A stretch of DNA of 64,000 nt from Bacillus sp. M6-12 (lineage in GTDB: Bacteria; Bacillota; Bacilli; Bacillales; DSM-1321). The position numbers and the translations under genes are program-made. Location: positions 1 to 64,000 of the forward strand of contig NZ_PGVF01000007.1 of the NCBI RefSeq assembly GCF_002860285.1, written 5' to 3'. Numbering within the stretch: position 1 is the first letter of the stretch; the number at the start of each line of letters is the position of its first letter. Below are positions 36,162 to 45,071 of this stretch, one piece after another. Below the pieces are notes generated by a model. The model was not told the origin of the DNA. It searched no databases and saw nothing but the letters and a program-made list of their open reading frames with translations.

Positions 36162-36806
36162 TTAGAAACCCAACAATTTCCGAAAATAACTTGAGTAGGA
36201 CTGGCTGACCGGGATTCTTGCTTCATTTTTCATTGCCAACAGGAACGTGGAGTGTGTGTCAGGGAAGATCTCTTTAATATAATTTACATTGATGATGAAC
36301 GAGCGATGGCACCTGATAAAGGAATCCTTTGGCAGAAGATGTTCAAACTCCTGCAGTGAATTTTTATGTGTACCTGATAATTTTTGTGTACAGACATGTG
36401 TTTTGCGGTCTTTTGCTTCCAAATATATTACCTCCTGAAACGGAACAGGAGTCCAGCCATCATTTGTTTTTACGGTTACAACTGCCTTTCCATCCGTAAG
36501 TGCTGGATAAATCGCTGTAACGCAGCCTTGAATAGTGCCATCGTTCAGAAGAGGAACAGCCATGCCATGATACGGAACTCCAAATAAGTCCCGGTTAATG
36601 AATTCCGAAACTTTTTGTTCACTGAGTATTGCCTTATGGGCAATGGTACCTTCCTTAATCGGGTCACCGGGCCTGATCTTTAAATCAATCCGTTTACTGG
36701 GCCGATAATAGATATATTCCTTTGTATTACATACAGCAATAGATATTTCATCTGAAAACAACTCACCGATAACCTCTAGAAGAGATGCCTCTGTTATTTT
36801 TTCCAT
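36162..36806 (-). CDS. LytTR-domain transcriptional regulator
   Basis: 214 aa. The N-terminal 110 residues form a PAS/GAF-like sensor (IAVCNTKEYIYYRPSKRIDL). The C-terminal LytTR DNA-binding domain spans about 118-214 (VIYLEAKDRKTHVCTQ; FIRCHRSFIINVNYIKEI). There is no receiver domain, so it is a one-component regulator. It lies just before the CoA-transferase gene on the same strand and probably controls it. ATG with AAAGGATG at a slightly long distance. Confidence 0.88.
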   Translation of the reverse strand: MEKITEASLLEVIGELFSDEISIAVCNTKEYIYYRPSKRIDLKIRPGDPIKEGTIAHKAILSEQKVSEFINRDLFGVPYHGMAVPLLNDGTIQGCVTAIYPALTDGKAVVTVKTNDGWTPVPFQEVIYLEAKDRKTHVCTQKLSGTHKNSLQEFEHLLPKDSFIRCHRSFIINVNYIKEIFPDTHSTFLLAMKNEARIPVSQSYSSYFRKLLGF

Positions 36807-37001
36807 TCAATAAAACATCCTTTATAATATGTCTAGGGCAAGTGTACAACTTTTTCCGGAGGGTTTCTAGCCGCAAATATTACTCCTTCGCCTTCTGGCC
36901 GTTCAGGTATTTTTTTACACAATTCATCAAATACTTTAAAAGATATTCCTGCAATATCATCTTCTCAGAGTATCTTATCCTAACTATGAGGTGATTCCAT
37001 A

Positions 37002-37154
37002 ATGAGTTATCGCGGTCAGTTAGATCAAAATTCTCTGCTGTTTCACCATAACTGGACAAGACCTAAGCGTTTTAATTCTCAGGTAAATGGTCATACCGAA
37101 ATGTCGAGATCAAATATTATCTTAAGAAGAAATGCAAAGGCTCACAGGTGGTAA
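37002..37154 (+). CDS. 50-aa protein of unknown function
   Basis: ATG behind ATGAGGTGATTCCATA; 50 residues starting MSYRGQLDQNSLLFHHNW and ending RRNAKAHRW, basic and hydrophilic. A very strong terminator follows 18 bases after the stop, which supports a real transcription unit. No family recognised. Confidence 0.6.
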   Translation: MSYRGQLDQNSLLFHHNWTRPKRFNSQVNGHTEMSRSNIILRRNAKAHRW

Positions 37155-37171
37155 AAGGTAATTCTGAGAAC

Positions 37172-37210
37172 AAACGGAGGAAGGCTTTCACTGGCCTTCC
37201 TCCGTTTTTG
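37172..37210 (+). terminator. Strong terminator after the 50-aa gene
   Basis: AAACGGAGGAAGGC-tttcactg-GCCTTCCTCCGTTTTT: near-perfect 14-bp stem. Confidence 0.92.
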
Positions 37211-37321
37211 ATGTGAATCAGATAGAGGTTTTGGAAAATTAGTTATATGAATCATTATGTTTACTAAATGTAATTATATGGACTATATTTAGAATAACAT
37301 TGCTAAAAAGGAGTATAAAAA

Positions 37322-37660
37322 ATGGCGATTATTAAAAACGCAAATTTATTATTACGTCTCATCCTGGAGCTGTGTGTGCTTCTGTCAGCCGGTTATTGGG
37401 GTTTCACGGCACATAAACAGGCGATTGCTAAATTCGGATTGGGAATTGGCGCCCCTCTCCTGCTGGCGACTATATGGGGAACTTTTGTCGCTCCGAAATC
37501 TGCCTATCTGCTGCCTATTCCTTATCGGCTGATTTTGGAGTTTATCATTTTCGGGCTGGCTGCCGCTGCGTTATGGAAGTCGGGATTTCCGCTATTAGGC
37601 AAACTATTTATTGCGGCAGTGGCAATTAATATCTTTTTGCTGCTGTTGTGGAAGCAATAA
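37322..37660 (+). CDS. YrdB-family membrane protein (DUF2568)
   Basis: 112 aa with four membrane helices and the YrdB pattern LILELCVLLSAGYWGF, then GAPLLLATIWGTFVAPKSAY. Function unknown. ATG follows AAAGGAG. It ends one base before the convergent MocR gene. Confidence 0.85.
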   Translation: MAIIKNANLLLRLILELCVLLSAGYWGFTAHKQAIAKFGLGIGAPLLLATIWGTFVAPKSAYLLPIPYRLILEFIIFGLAAAALWKSGFPLLGKLFIAAVAINIFLLLLWKQ

Positions 37661-39064
37661 TTATATTAAGAACTTCCAGATGATGGCCAGCTGTTTAATT
37701 CCTTTATGAATTTTTTCTTTAGTAAGCCCGCCAAACCCAAGCATCACATAACAATCCGGTGCCTGATCTTGTTTTAGCCAATTCTTGGCGGGTGAGTATA
37801 CGTGTATCCTATGTTCGGATGCAATATTTATCAGATTGCCAGCATTTCCATTCCTTAGCATTATCAGCAAATGCAGTCCGGCCCGCTGACCAATGACCTT
37901 CACATGATCACCCATAAACTCATCGATCGCCTGCAAAAGCACCTGATGCTTTTGCTGATAGACAGTCCTCATTCTGCGGATATGCCTTTCAAAATATCCT
38001 TCCTTTATGAAAATTGCCAAGGCTTTTTGTAAAATCGGCGAGGCTGACTGACTGTATGCCTTGATTCCCTGAATGCCATTTTCTACAAGGGAAGGAGGCA
38101 AAATCACATAGCTAATACGCGCAGCTGGTAAAAAGCATTTGGAAAAGGTTCCGCAGTAAACGACCCTTTCTTCCTTATCCAGAGATTTGAGAGAAGGAAT
38201 TGGCTTCCCAATATATCGAAATTCACCATCATAATCATCCTCAATGATGTAAGAGTTTGCTTCATTTGCCCAATGCAGAAGCTGGTTCCGTTTCCCGACA
38301 GAGAGCACCATGCCCATTGGAAATTGATGGGACGGGGTAACATATAGGGCCCGTGCAGAAACATCTTCCAGCTTATAGGTGCAAATACCATCTTTTTCAA
38401 GTGAAATGGGGATAATATGGCTGCCCTCATCAAGAAATACAGAGCGCACACCTTCATATCCAGGGTTTTCCATGGCTACGTTTTCGCCGCGCAAATTCAG
38501 CAGCCTCGAAAGAAACCCTATGGATTGCTGGGTACCGCCGAATATAAAAATTTGCTCGGTTGAACATGAAATTCCTCGAGCTTTACGTACATACTTTCTA
38601 ATTTCTTCCCTCAATTCAGCGCTACCTTGATGCGGCCCGTACAGGAGAATATCTTCTGCAGCACCATCCATAGCTGCATTGATACATTGCTTCCAAATCT
38701 TCTTCGGAAAAAGCTCCAGTTCTATATCTCCATACTTAAAATCATATTCAAACTTAGGAGCTGCTTCTGGCCGCGGGGAATCTTCGGGTGAAATATGAGC
38801 CTGAGCGACCGCTTGTTCCTCAATCGGCAGCACAATAAAACCGCTTTTAGGACGGCTTTCCACATAACCTTCCGAAGCCAGCTGCTGATATGCATTTTCT
38901 ATCGTTTGTTTACTCACATGGAGTTCCTTTGATAAAAAGCGGATGGATGGCAGCTTTTCTCCTGCATGGATCCTGCCTGACTCTATTTCCGTCTTTATGT
39001 AATCATATAATTGAACATATAAAGGCTTGGTTGCATCTTTATTTAAAAAATAGGTAAATATCAA
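37661..39064 (-). CDS. MocR/GabR-type regulator (GntR HTH + aminotransferase fold)
   Basis: About 467 aa from TTG at 39064 (GGGG nine bases upstream; GTG at 39073 is an alternative). The winged helix occupies residues 10-75 (YDYIKTEIESGRIHAGEKLP; LHVSKQTIENAYQQLASEGY). An aminotransferase class I-like domain follows, with YVTPSHQFPMGMVLS and the PLP-lysine region GTFSKCFLPAARISY near 310. MocR proteins sense PLP or amino compounds. It is divergent from a flavin-oxidase-fold gene, its likely target. Confidence 0.9.
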   Translation of the reverse strand: MIFTYFLNKDATKPLYVQLYDYIKTEIESGRIHAGEKLPSIRFLSKELHVSKQTIENAYQQLASEGYVESRPKSGFIVLPIEEQAVAQAHISPEDSPRPEAAPKFEYDFKYGDIELELFPKKIWKQCINAAMDGAAEDILLYGPHQGSAELREEIRKYVRKARGISCSTEQIFIFGGTQQSIGFLSRLLNLRGENVAMENPGYEGVRSVFLDEGSHIIPISLEKDGICTYKLEDVSARALYVTPSHQFPMGMVLSVGKRNQLLHWANEANSYIIEDDYDGEFRYIGKPIPSLKSLDKEERVVYCGTFSKCFLPAARISYVILPPSLVENGIQGIKAYSQSASPILQKALAIFIKEGYFERHIRRMRTVYQQKHQVLLQAIDEFMGDHVKVIGQRAGLHLLIMLRNGNAGNLINIASEHRIHVYSPAKNWLKQDQAPDCYVMLGFGGLTKEKIHKGIKQLAIIWKFLI

Positions 39065-39173
39065 ATTGAGCACCCCTTAATCTGACCAGGTTAAAATTCC
39101 TTGAACTGCACCTTTTTAGCAGGACAGAAAAGGAATAAGATAATTTTAACACATCAACTTGGAGGATTTATAT

Positions 39174-39710
39174 ATGAGACAAGAAGCATTAGCTTGCAAT
39201 GATCAAGAAAAAATAGAATCTTTTCTAACTAATGCCCAAACAGGATTCTTAGGTTTGTCCGATGGGCAGTTGCCATATGTCGTTCCAATGAATTTTATCT
39301 GGCATAATGGGGCAGCTTTCTTTCATGGGGCAGGTGAAGGAAGAAAAGTTGAAGTAATGAAACAAAATCCAAATGCAAGCTTAGTAGTATGCGAAAACTT
39401 CGGCACCATTGCAAATCCGGTACCTGCAAAAACTGATACTTCCTACATGAGTGTCATTATTTCCGGAAATATTGAATTTGTTACAGATCTAACTGATGCA
39501 ACGGAAGTCATGCAGCTTATGCTTAATAAGTATGTACCTGGCTACTACGATACACCGCTTTCAAAAAATCATGTTGAGAAATATCGCTCTTCGCTTGGAA
39601 GCAAGACATTAGTAGTCAAGCTGGTTCCCCAGAGCGTCTCTGCCAAGGAAAACCCGATGAATGAAGGGATGAAATTTTATCCCGGCCGGTCTATTAAAGC
39701 TGACTTATAA
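39174..39710 (+). CDS. Pyridoxamine 5'-phosphate oxidase-family FMN-binding protein
   Basis: 178 aa from the ATG at 39174 behind TTGGAGG. A split-barrel flavin-binding fold: FLTNAQTGFLGLSDGQLPYV near 18, NFIWHNGAAFFHGAGEGRK near 40 and NPNASLVVCENFG near 65. The family includes nitroimidazole-resistance-like reductases and true PNP oxidases. It is divergent from a PLP-sensing MocR regulator, so a link to B6 or amine metabolism is plausible but inferred. Confidence 0.85.
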   Translation: MRQEALACNDQEKIESFLTNAQTGFLGLSDGQLPYVVPMNFIWHNGAAFFHGAGEGRKVEVMKQNPNASLVVCENFGTIANPVPAKTDTSYMSVIISGNIEFVTDLTDATEVMQLMLNKYVPGYYDTPLSKNHVEKYRSSLGSKTLVVKLVPQSVSAKENPMNEGMKFYPGRSIKADL

Positions 39711-39726
39711 GTAAGCGAAAATAGAA

Positions 39727-39760
39727 TAGAAGAAAGCAAATATTACTCTGCTTTCTTCTA
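39727..39760 (+). terminator. Hairpin after the oxidase-family gene
   Basis: TAGAAGAAAGCA and TGCTTTCTTCTA form a perfect 12-bp stem; the T run is only partial. The remainder up to 40021 shows no supported gene. Confidence 0.6.
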
Positions 39761-40021
39761 TCCTTAAACGAACGGTTATCTTTTAAATCTGAAAGTATAA
39801 GTCAAATTCTGAATCCTCGGATTCGGGATTATGGCGATTGTCATAATGCTCAAAACGCATCATTAACCAGTGTGTAACCGTTATTTTTTGATTTACGTGA
39901 TTTAACGATCGATTCTCCTGATTTATTTGCAGAGTCTTTATGTTTAAATACGGCATACGTTTGGGCTGGTCCCTTATGACCGTCACCCTTATGGTACACC
40001 CGACACTTTACTTAAGAGAAA

Positions 40022-40537
40022 CTAGTCAAAAAATATCGAATTAAGATTTCTAATTTCTTTTTTAGCCTCTTCTGTTAAAACATACCCCTTTTGATTTTTA
40101 ATCCCATCTCCTTCTTTGATTCCTGCTTCTTGCTGTTGGATTCCTAAAGTATAATTTTCAAGTGACTTCTTTATTTCTTTTTGCAGATTTGATAAATCAT
40201 TATTATTTATTTTGGAATCACTTTTAAATTCCAAGAGAAGTTTATTCACTTCTTCTTTGGAAATATTCATAATGTCCAAAGCCCCTTCAAGGTCATCAGA
40301 ACTTTGGGCTTCTTTTATAATAGAGTCTGACTCTTTTACTATTTGGTTTGCCATTTTAATCATTTGCTTCATGCTTCCCAAAATCGCCTTTTCACTAGCT
40401 GTTAGCTGGGATTCATTTATTTCCGAAAGTCCATTCTTCTCCGTTTCACTTTTAATGGCAGCCTCTCCATTGTTACAGCCTATTAAAATGAAAGCTAATA
40501 AAGAAATTATCAAAAGTATCCTGCTATTTCCTGCCAT
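40022..40537 (-). CDS. Lipoprotein of unknown function
   Basis: 171 aa. Lipobox LAFILIGC with Cys near residue 21, then a helical, Lys/Glu/Ser-rich extracytoplasmic domain (KAILGSMKQMIKMANQIVKE). No known family. ATG after AGGAGGG. Separate from the neighbouring small genes. Confidence 0.8.
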   Translation of the reverse strand: MAGNSRILLIISLLAFILIGCNNGEAAIKSETEKNGLSEINESQLTASEKAILGSMKQMIKMANQIVKESDSIIKEAQSSDDLEGALDIMNISKEEVNKLLLEFKSDSKINNNDLSNLQKEIKKSLENYTLGIQQQEAGIKEGDGIKNQKGYVLTEEAKKEIRNLNSIFFD

Positions 40538-40639
40538 ATGTCCCTCCTATTTTAAAAGATTCTTAAAATAGTTTATGAAGTATTTTATTAGATATGACAT
40601 TTACATAGAGGATGGCGGAATTCATGCCTTTTCCCAAAT

Positions 40640-40675
40640 AAAAAAACTCGAACCATTTGATTCCTGGATTCGGGT
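40640..40675 (-). terminator. Terminator of the 54-aa gene
   Basis: On the minus strand ACCCGAA...TTCGAGT (one mismatch) is followed by seven T. Confidence 0.6.
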
Positions 40676-40697
40676 AAATATTGAAAAAGTCTTTTAA

Positions 40698-40862
40698 CTA
40701 TGTTCGTTCAGATGTTCCGCCCATTAAATCATTTCCAGAACGATTGCTGTCCAATGTGGTTCTGTCATCCAAACCGGCTAGTTCAGGTGATGTCTTGATT
40801 ACTTTTTGACCGCCTTTAATTTCAGGCGTAGAGTCAGAACGATTTTTATTCCGCCCACTCAT
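40698..40862 (-). CDS. 54-aa hydrophilic protein
   Basis: ATG behind TAGGGGGGAAGCTAG. 54 residues, Ser/Thr/Asn/Asp/Gly-rich, starting MSGRNKNRSDSTPEIKGG and ending LMGGTSERT; no hydrophobic segment or Cys. Followed by a terminator. Unknown; resembles other small disordered proteins nearby. Confidence 0.65.
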   Translation of the reverse strand: MSGRNKNRSDSTPEIKGGQKVIKTSPELAGLDDRTTLDSNRSGNDLMGGTSERT

Positions 40863-40994
40863 CTAGCTTCCCCCCTATATTCATGTAAGTTTATTATTGT
40901 CGAGAAGCCAAATCCTATACAAAGAAATGCTTGATGGATAGGAAACACATGAACGGCAGAACATATAAAGAAAACTTTAAAGGAGGCATCCTTG

Positions 40995-41162
40995 ATGGCC
41001 AAAGATAACGACAAAAACAGAACAGCGCCAGTTTCTGATGATGAACCGGCAATAAAAGGGGCTTTAGAAAGTGATAACGCTTATAGCAGCGCTGGCTTGG
41101 AGAATGCACGGCAGACTCGTGAAGCAATGAATCGAAGTAATTCAGGCGATCAACCAGAATAA
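40995..41162 (+). CDS. 55-aa hydrophilic protein
   Basis: ATG with AAAGGAGGCATCCTTG. 55 residues, acidic and Asn/Ser/Ala-rich (MAKDNDKNRTAPVSDDEPAI at the start, NRSNSGDQPE at the end). A strong terminator overlaps the stop codon. Divergent from the 54-aa gene at 40862. Unknown function. Confidence 0.7.
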   Translation: MAKDNDKNRTAPVSDDEPAIKGALESDNAYSSAGLENARQTREAMNRSNSGDQPE

Positions 41163-41192
41163 AGGCAGCCGTATGATTTGGCTGCCTTTTCC
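41161..41192 (+). terminator. Terminator of the 55-aa gene
   Basis: AAAGGCAGCC-gtatgattt-GGCTGCCTTTT. Confidence 0.9.
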
Positions 41193-41306
41193 TCATCCTG
41201 ATCATGTTTTATGCTAATTAAGAGGCGGGATTCGACATCACAAAACTTAAGTATCATTCCTACTAGAAGGCATTTAATTGCATAAGAATGCACATCAAAA
41301 ATGTAT

Positions 41307-41852
41307 CTAACCGGTTGGTAACTTCATTTTATCTATTATTGTTGAAAAATATTTTCTGAACGTTCTAATTGTGTTACTTTGCTGATATGAGGTTTCCATT
41401 GTGGTTTGACCCTTGGCCAACAGTTCTATCACTTTAATTTTACGTTCGTCATCGCTGTAATCATCGTCGATTAGTTCGGGGGAGTAAATTCGCTTTCCAT
41501 CCATAATGCTGCGAATCGAGCTGGCTAACTCCTCGCTCGGGCTGTCCTTCAATAAATACCCTTTTACATCAGCTGCTAATGCCCGTTGAAAATAACCAGT
41601 CCTTGCAAAGGTTGTAAATATAATAACTTCACATCCAAATGGCTTTAAAGCTTCTGCGGCATCGAGTCCACTCTTTTTAGGCATCTCTATATCCATTATG
41701 CAAACATCCGGCTGTAATCGGTGCACAAGAGCTAGTGCCTCCTCTCCATTGCTCGCCTGCCCGACCACTTCCATATCATCTTCCAAATTGAGTAAAGAAC
41801 CAATTGCCCCTAACAGCATTTCCTGATCCTCTGCAATTACAATACGAATCAT
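41307..41852 (-). CDS. desR: DesR-like response regulator with decayed C-terminus (probable pseudogene)
   Basis: 181 aa. The receiver domain (1-120) is intact: phospho-Asp in CIMDIEMPKKSGLD near 54, Thr in IIFTTF and Lys in YLLKD. The following LuxR-type helix-turn-helix should read like DesR, but TTMETSYQQSNTIRTFRKY lacks the conserved core. The frame ends early at LPTG; a +1 shift there would read NRLDTF, resembling the DesR ending. DesR in Bacillus activates des when phosphorylated by the thermosensor DesK. No desK gene is present between des and this gene or elsewhere in the window. The start has an AAGGAGG site. Confidence 0.7.
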   Translation of the reverse strand: MIRIVIAEDQEMLLGAIGSLLNLEDDMEVVGQASNGEEALALVHRLQPDVCIMDIEMPKKSGLDAAEALKPFGCEVIIFTTFARTGYFQRALAADVKGYLLKDSPSEELASSIRSIMDGKRIYSPELIDDDYSDDERKIKVIELLAKGQTTMETSYQQSNTIRTFRKYFSTIIDKMKLPTG

Positions 41853-41883
41853 TTAAGTTCCTCCTTATTGGGCAGCTACTATT

Positions 41884-41924
41884 AAGCAAAGACTCCCCTT
41901 AATCAAGGAATATTAAGGGGAGTC
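41884..41924 (-). terminator. Terminator of des
   Basis: On the minus strand GACTCCCCTTAAT-attccttg-ATTAAGGGGAGTC is followed by TTTGCTT; perfect 13-bp stem. Confidence 0.85.
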
Positions 41925-41944
41925 AGCCATAAGTGGAGTGCAAA

Positions 41945-42976
41945 TTATAGTTCCGGTTTTACTTTAATAGAAACACTGTCTTCCGATAATTTTTTAACGT
42001 CTTTAAAGCCAACAAAATTCTTGTTTTCCTCATCCCACAGGCGGAAACGGATTGACCGCAAGCTTGTAGCAAGAGAAATAGTTGGTACGTTCTTTAAAGG
42101 AAGCGTATTATTATGTGCCTCCTCCAGTTTATAGTTAGGCACTCTTGGACTTAAATGGTGAACATGATGGAATCCAATATTGCCAGTAAGAAATTGAAGG
42201 AGTTTTGGAAGCTTATAAAAAGAACTTCCTTCTACTGCTGCTTTCACATATTCCCACTCTTTATCTTCTTCAAAATAAGAATCCTCAAATGTGTGCTGTA
42301 CGTAAAACAGCCAAATGCCTACTGAACCTGATATTAAGAATATAGAACCTTGTACTAAAAGAAACGACTGCCATCCGAGTGCCCAGCAGAGTAATCCAAC
42401 TAAAGCAGCGATTAGAACATTCGTCAAATAGGTGTTCATGCGTTCCTTCTTTCTAGCACCTTTTCGGTTAAATCTATTTTTTAGAAGGAAAACATAAATC
42501 GGGCCTAATCCAAACATAACGAAAGGGTTACGATAAATACGATAGGCTAAACGAAGTCTAAGTGGTGCCGCCAAATATTCGTCCACAGTAAGGGTCCAAA
42601 TATCTCCTGTACCTCGCTTATCCAAATTACCACTTGTAGCGTGATGAACGGAATGCTCATGTCCCCACTGATCGAACGGAAATAAAGTTAAAACACCCAT
42701 AAATGTACCAACTATTCTATTTGCACGGCGGCTTTTAAAAAAGGAATGATGTGTACAATCATGAAAAATAATGAAAATTCGTGTCAAAAAGCCAGCAGCT
42801 ATCACAGCAGGAACTAATGTCAGCCAATAAGAAACGGAAAGGCTTAAATATGCAAGGTACCATAAAATAAAGAATGGCACTAATGTGTTGATAATCTGCC
42901 ATACACTTTCCTTTGTCGTAGATTGTTCAAAAGGAGCTACTTGTTTTCTCAGTTGTTTAGTATTTTGTACGGTCAT
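41945..42976 (-). CDS. des: Membrane fatty-acid desaturase
   Basis: 343 aa from the ATG at 42976 (AAAGGGAGGGAG upstream). Four membrane helices and the three histidine boxes of acyl-lipid desaturases: HDCTHHS near 77, HEHSVHH near 113 and HHVHH near 275. It introduces a double bond into phospholipid acyl chains to fluidise the membrane in the cold. Closest in layout to Bacillus Des (delta-5). It has its own terminator, and an inverted repeat about 90 bases upstream may be the DesR site. Confidence 0.93.
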   Translation of the reverse strand: MTVQNTKQLRKQVAPFEQSTTKESVWQIINTLVPFFILWYLAYLSLSVSYWLTLVPAVIAAGFLTRIFIIFHDCTHHSFFKSRRANRIVGTFMGVLTLFPFDQWGHEHSVHHATSGNLDKRGTGDIWTLTVDEYLAAPLRLRLAYRIYRNPFVMFGLGPIYVFLLKNRFNRKGARKKERMNTYLTNVLIAALVGLLCWALGWQSFLLVQGSIFLISGSVGIWLFYVQHTFEDSYFEEDKEWEYVKAAVEGSSFYKLPKLLQFLTGNIGFHHVHHLSPRVPNYKLEEAHNNTLPLKNVPTISLATSLRSIRFRLWDEENKNFVGFKDVKKLSEDSVSIKVKPEL

Positions 42977-43063
42977 TATTCGAATCTCCCTCCCTTTGTA
43001 TTGTTGATTCAAATTATAAAGGAAGGATAATCACATTGTTAGTACCAGCTGTCATGCCTAGAG

Positions 43064-43079
43064 TATGATAAATGTCATA
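43064..43079. promoter_or_regulatory. Candidate DesR-type inverted repeat upstream of des
   Basis: TATGA-TAAATG-TCATA, 88-103 bases before the des start. NarL/DesR-class regulators bind such inverted repeats. The remaining sequence between 43080 and 43437 shows nothing else firm. Confidence 0.4.
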
Positions 43080-43437
43080 TATAAGTTATTTCAAACTACA
43101 TTTTATGTAACCCATTCCCATACAACAACTAAAGTTTTCTTACACATTAGATTCAACAGACTAGATAACTTATTCCTATATTTACAACATTTCCGCTTCC
43201 TCTGGGCGGATGCCTGTTAAAATGGATTCGACTCCATGCAGCAGTTAAGCATTGATAATTTTAATAAGCTGATCGCCACAATGGTTCCACTACCAATCAC
43301 CATGAATATCAGGGAAAGCTAAAAAGCAAAACCCAATTCCAACCAGCACAAAAAGCACTCCCAATGAGTGCCTTGTCGATAGCTTGCCATTTCTGTCACT
43401 TAGGCGACCCTTACCAGGCTCACTACCTGCTGTTACA

Positions 43438-44845
43438 CTACCGTATTTTGCGAAGCGTAAAATTGTCTTCAAGCAGCACCCAATTTTGCGGGAATGGATA
43501 ACCAAGCACCCAGTAACTAATTCCGCGCAAATCATATTCTTTAACTGTATTAAACTTGGCTTGGGCGCTGCGGGCATCCTCAAACCAAACTTCATGCCTG
43601 CGCCCCTGGGCGTCAGTGTACCGGAAAAATGGGGATTGGGACACCGGGTCGTATTGAACGGAGACTCCATATTAGATGGCACGGCGTATTGCTTCCTGCT
43701 GGCTGAATGTTTCCGCCTCCTGTCCTTGAACATGAGGAATAAGCCAGTCGCGGGCATAAATTTGAAAGCCAAAGAAAATTTTATTTCTTGGTATGACAGT
43801 GACGGCATAATCCAGCACCCTTCTGATCTGGTTCAGCGGTGAAATCGCCTGCGGAGGGCCAAGCCTGTAACCCCACTCATAGGTCATTAAAACAACAAAA
43901 TCTACTATCCGGCCATGCGCAGCGTAATCATGGGCTTCATATAGTAATCCCTTCTGTTCCCCGCTTACTTTAGGCGCTAATGCTGTTGAAACAAAATAGC
44001 CTTCCGGATGAAGCCGGTCCACTGTCCGCTGTAAAAATTGATTATATAGCTCCCGGTCAGCAGGCAACACATTTTCAAAGTCGACATTTAAACCAACATA
44101 TCCCTTTTGTTTCATGGTGCTAATAATATTCGTTATCAGGCGTTCCCGAATCTCATTGCTTGCGAGGATTGTATGTGCAAGCCTGGACCCCGGGTCTGTA
44201 GCCGTGAAATTGGTGATGCACAGCACAGGAGCAACCCGCTCTGCTACAGCAGCCTGTATCATTGGAGTATCATTGATAGGATTCAATCCGCCATCTGCCC
44301 GCATGCTATATGCAAAAGGCATCCAATAGGTTAAATAACGGCCTGATTCCCGGATCTCACGGGCTCCTGTTTCACCCGCATTGGTCGTATAGGCATTTAC
44401 CTCAATCACTGGCTTTCTAGGAGGAATGACCAAAACTGTACCAGGATTAATTGAATTTGGATTTTGAATCTGATTTGCCCTGACGATATCCTGGACCGTG
44501 GTGCCATATCTCTGAGCAATTTGCCATAACGCTTCCCCTCGCTGAACGGTATGGGTCCTTTCCGGTATGGCTAAAACCATTCCTGGCATTATTCGGGATG
44601 GGTCACTAATTCGATTCGCCTGAACGATTGCCTTGACAGTAGTTCCATATCTTTGGGCAATCGCCCATAATGCTTCTCCGGACCGGACAGTATGAGTCGT
44701 GCGTGGGAATTACAAGGGCCAGACCGGACACTAACTTATCGGGATTTTCAAGCTGATTTGTGGAAACAATTTGAGGAATTGGAACGCCATACCGCTGGGA
44801 AATAGACCACAATGTGTCTCCCCGCTGCACCACATGAATTTGCAT
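43438..44845 (-). pseudogene. sleL: SleL/YaaH-type LysM-GH18 cortex-lytic enzyme, disrupted
   Basis: The gene starts at an ATG after AAGGAGG and encodes LysM 1 (VQRGDTLWSISQRYG). Near 44700-44708 the frame shifts by one base; the continuing frame gives LysM 2 (VRSGEALWAIAQRYG), LysM 3 (VQRGEALWQIAQRYG) and a GH18 domain (KGYVGLNVDFENVLPADREL with the catalytic DFE). At 43672-43674 an in-frame TAA interrupts it between AIRRAI and YGVSVQYDPV; reading through restores the normal ending RGISYWVLGYPFPQNW. SleL enzymes degrade spore cortex fragments at germination. Two independent lesions make loss of function likely unless they are sequencing errors. Confidence 0.88.
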
Positions 44846-45000
44846 CATAACGCCTCCTTGAGGTTCGCTTCTTTTACACTATATTTTCGGGGAATCATAC
44901 TATTCGATGACAAGCAGCCAAAAAGTCCGAAAGTCTAAAAGAATCGAAGGAAAATATTAAGAAGCCCGTCCGAACCAAGGATAGAAGACTTTGCTTCACA

Positions 45001-45048
45001 AAAAAACAGGATGACGTTTACCACATAGCGCTATGGGTAAAAATCATC
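45001..45048 (-). terminator. Terminator of the purine permease gene
   Basis: On the minus strand a long stem (GATGA...TACCcATAGCGCTATgtGGTA...TCATC) is followed by CTGTTTTTTT. Confidence 0.88.
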
Positions 45049-45071
45049 ATATTCATAGTAGTTAATGAGGT

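Noticed and set aside
39783-39986. 67-codon open frame on the minus strand
   Set aside because: Starts at a GTG without a ribosome binding site, has a mixed, non-family-like sequence, and lies between well-supported transcription units.
43290-43808. 172-codon open frame overlapping sleL on the minus strand
   Set aside because: Out of frame with the GH18 domain, which explains the same DNA. Its hydrophobic tail (43290-43380) could be a relic of another gene but has no start or family signature.
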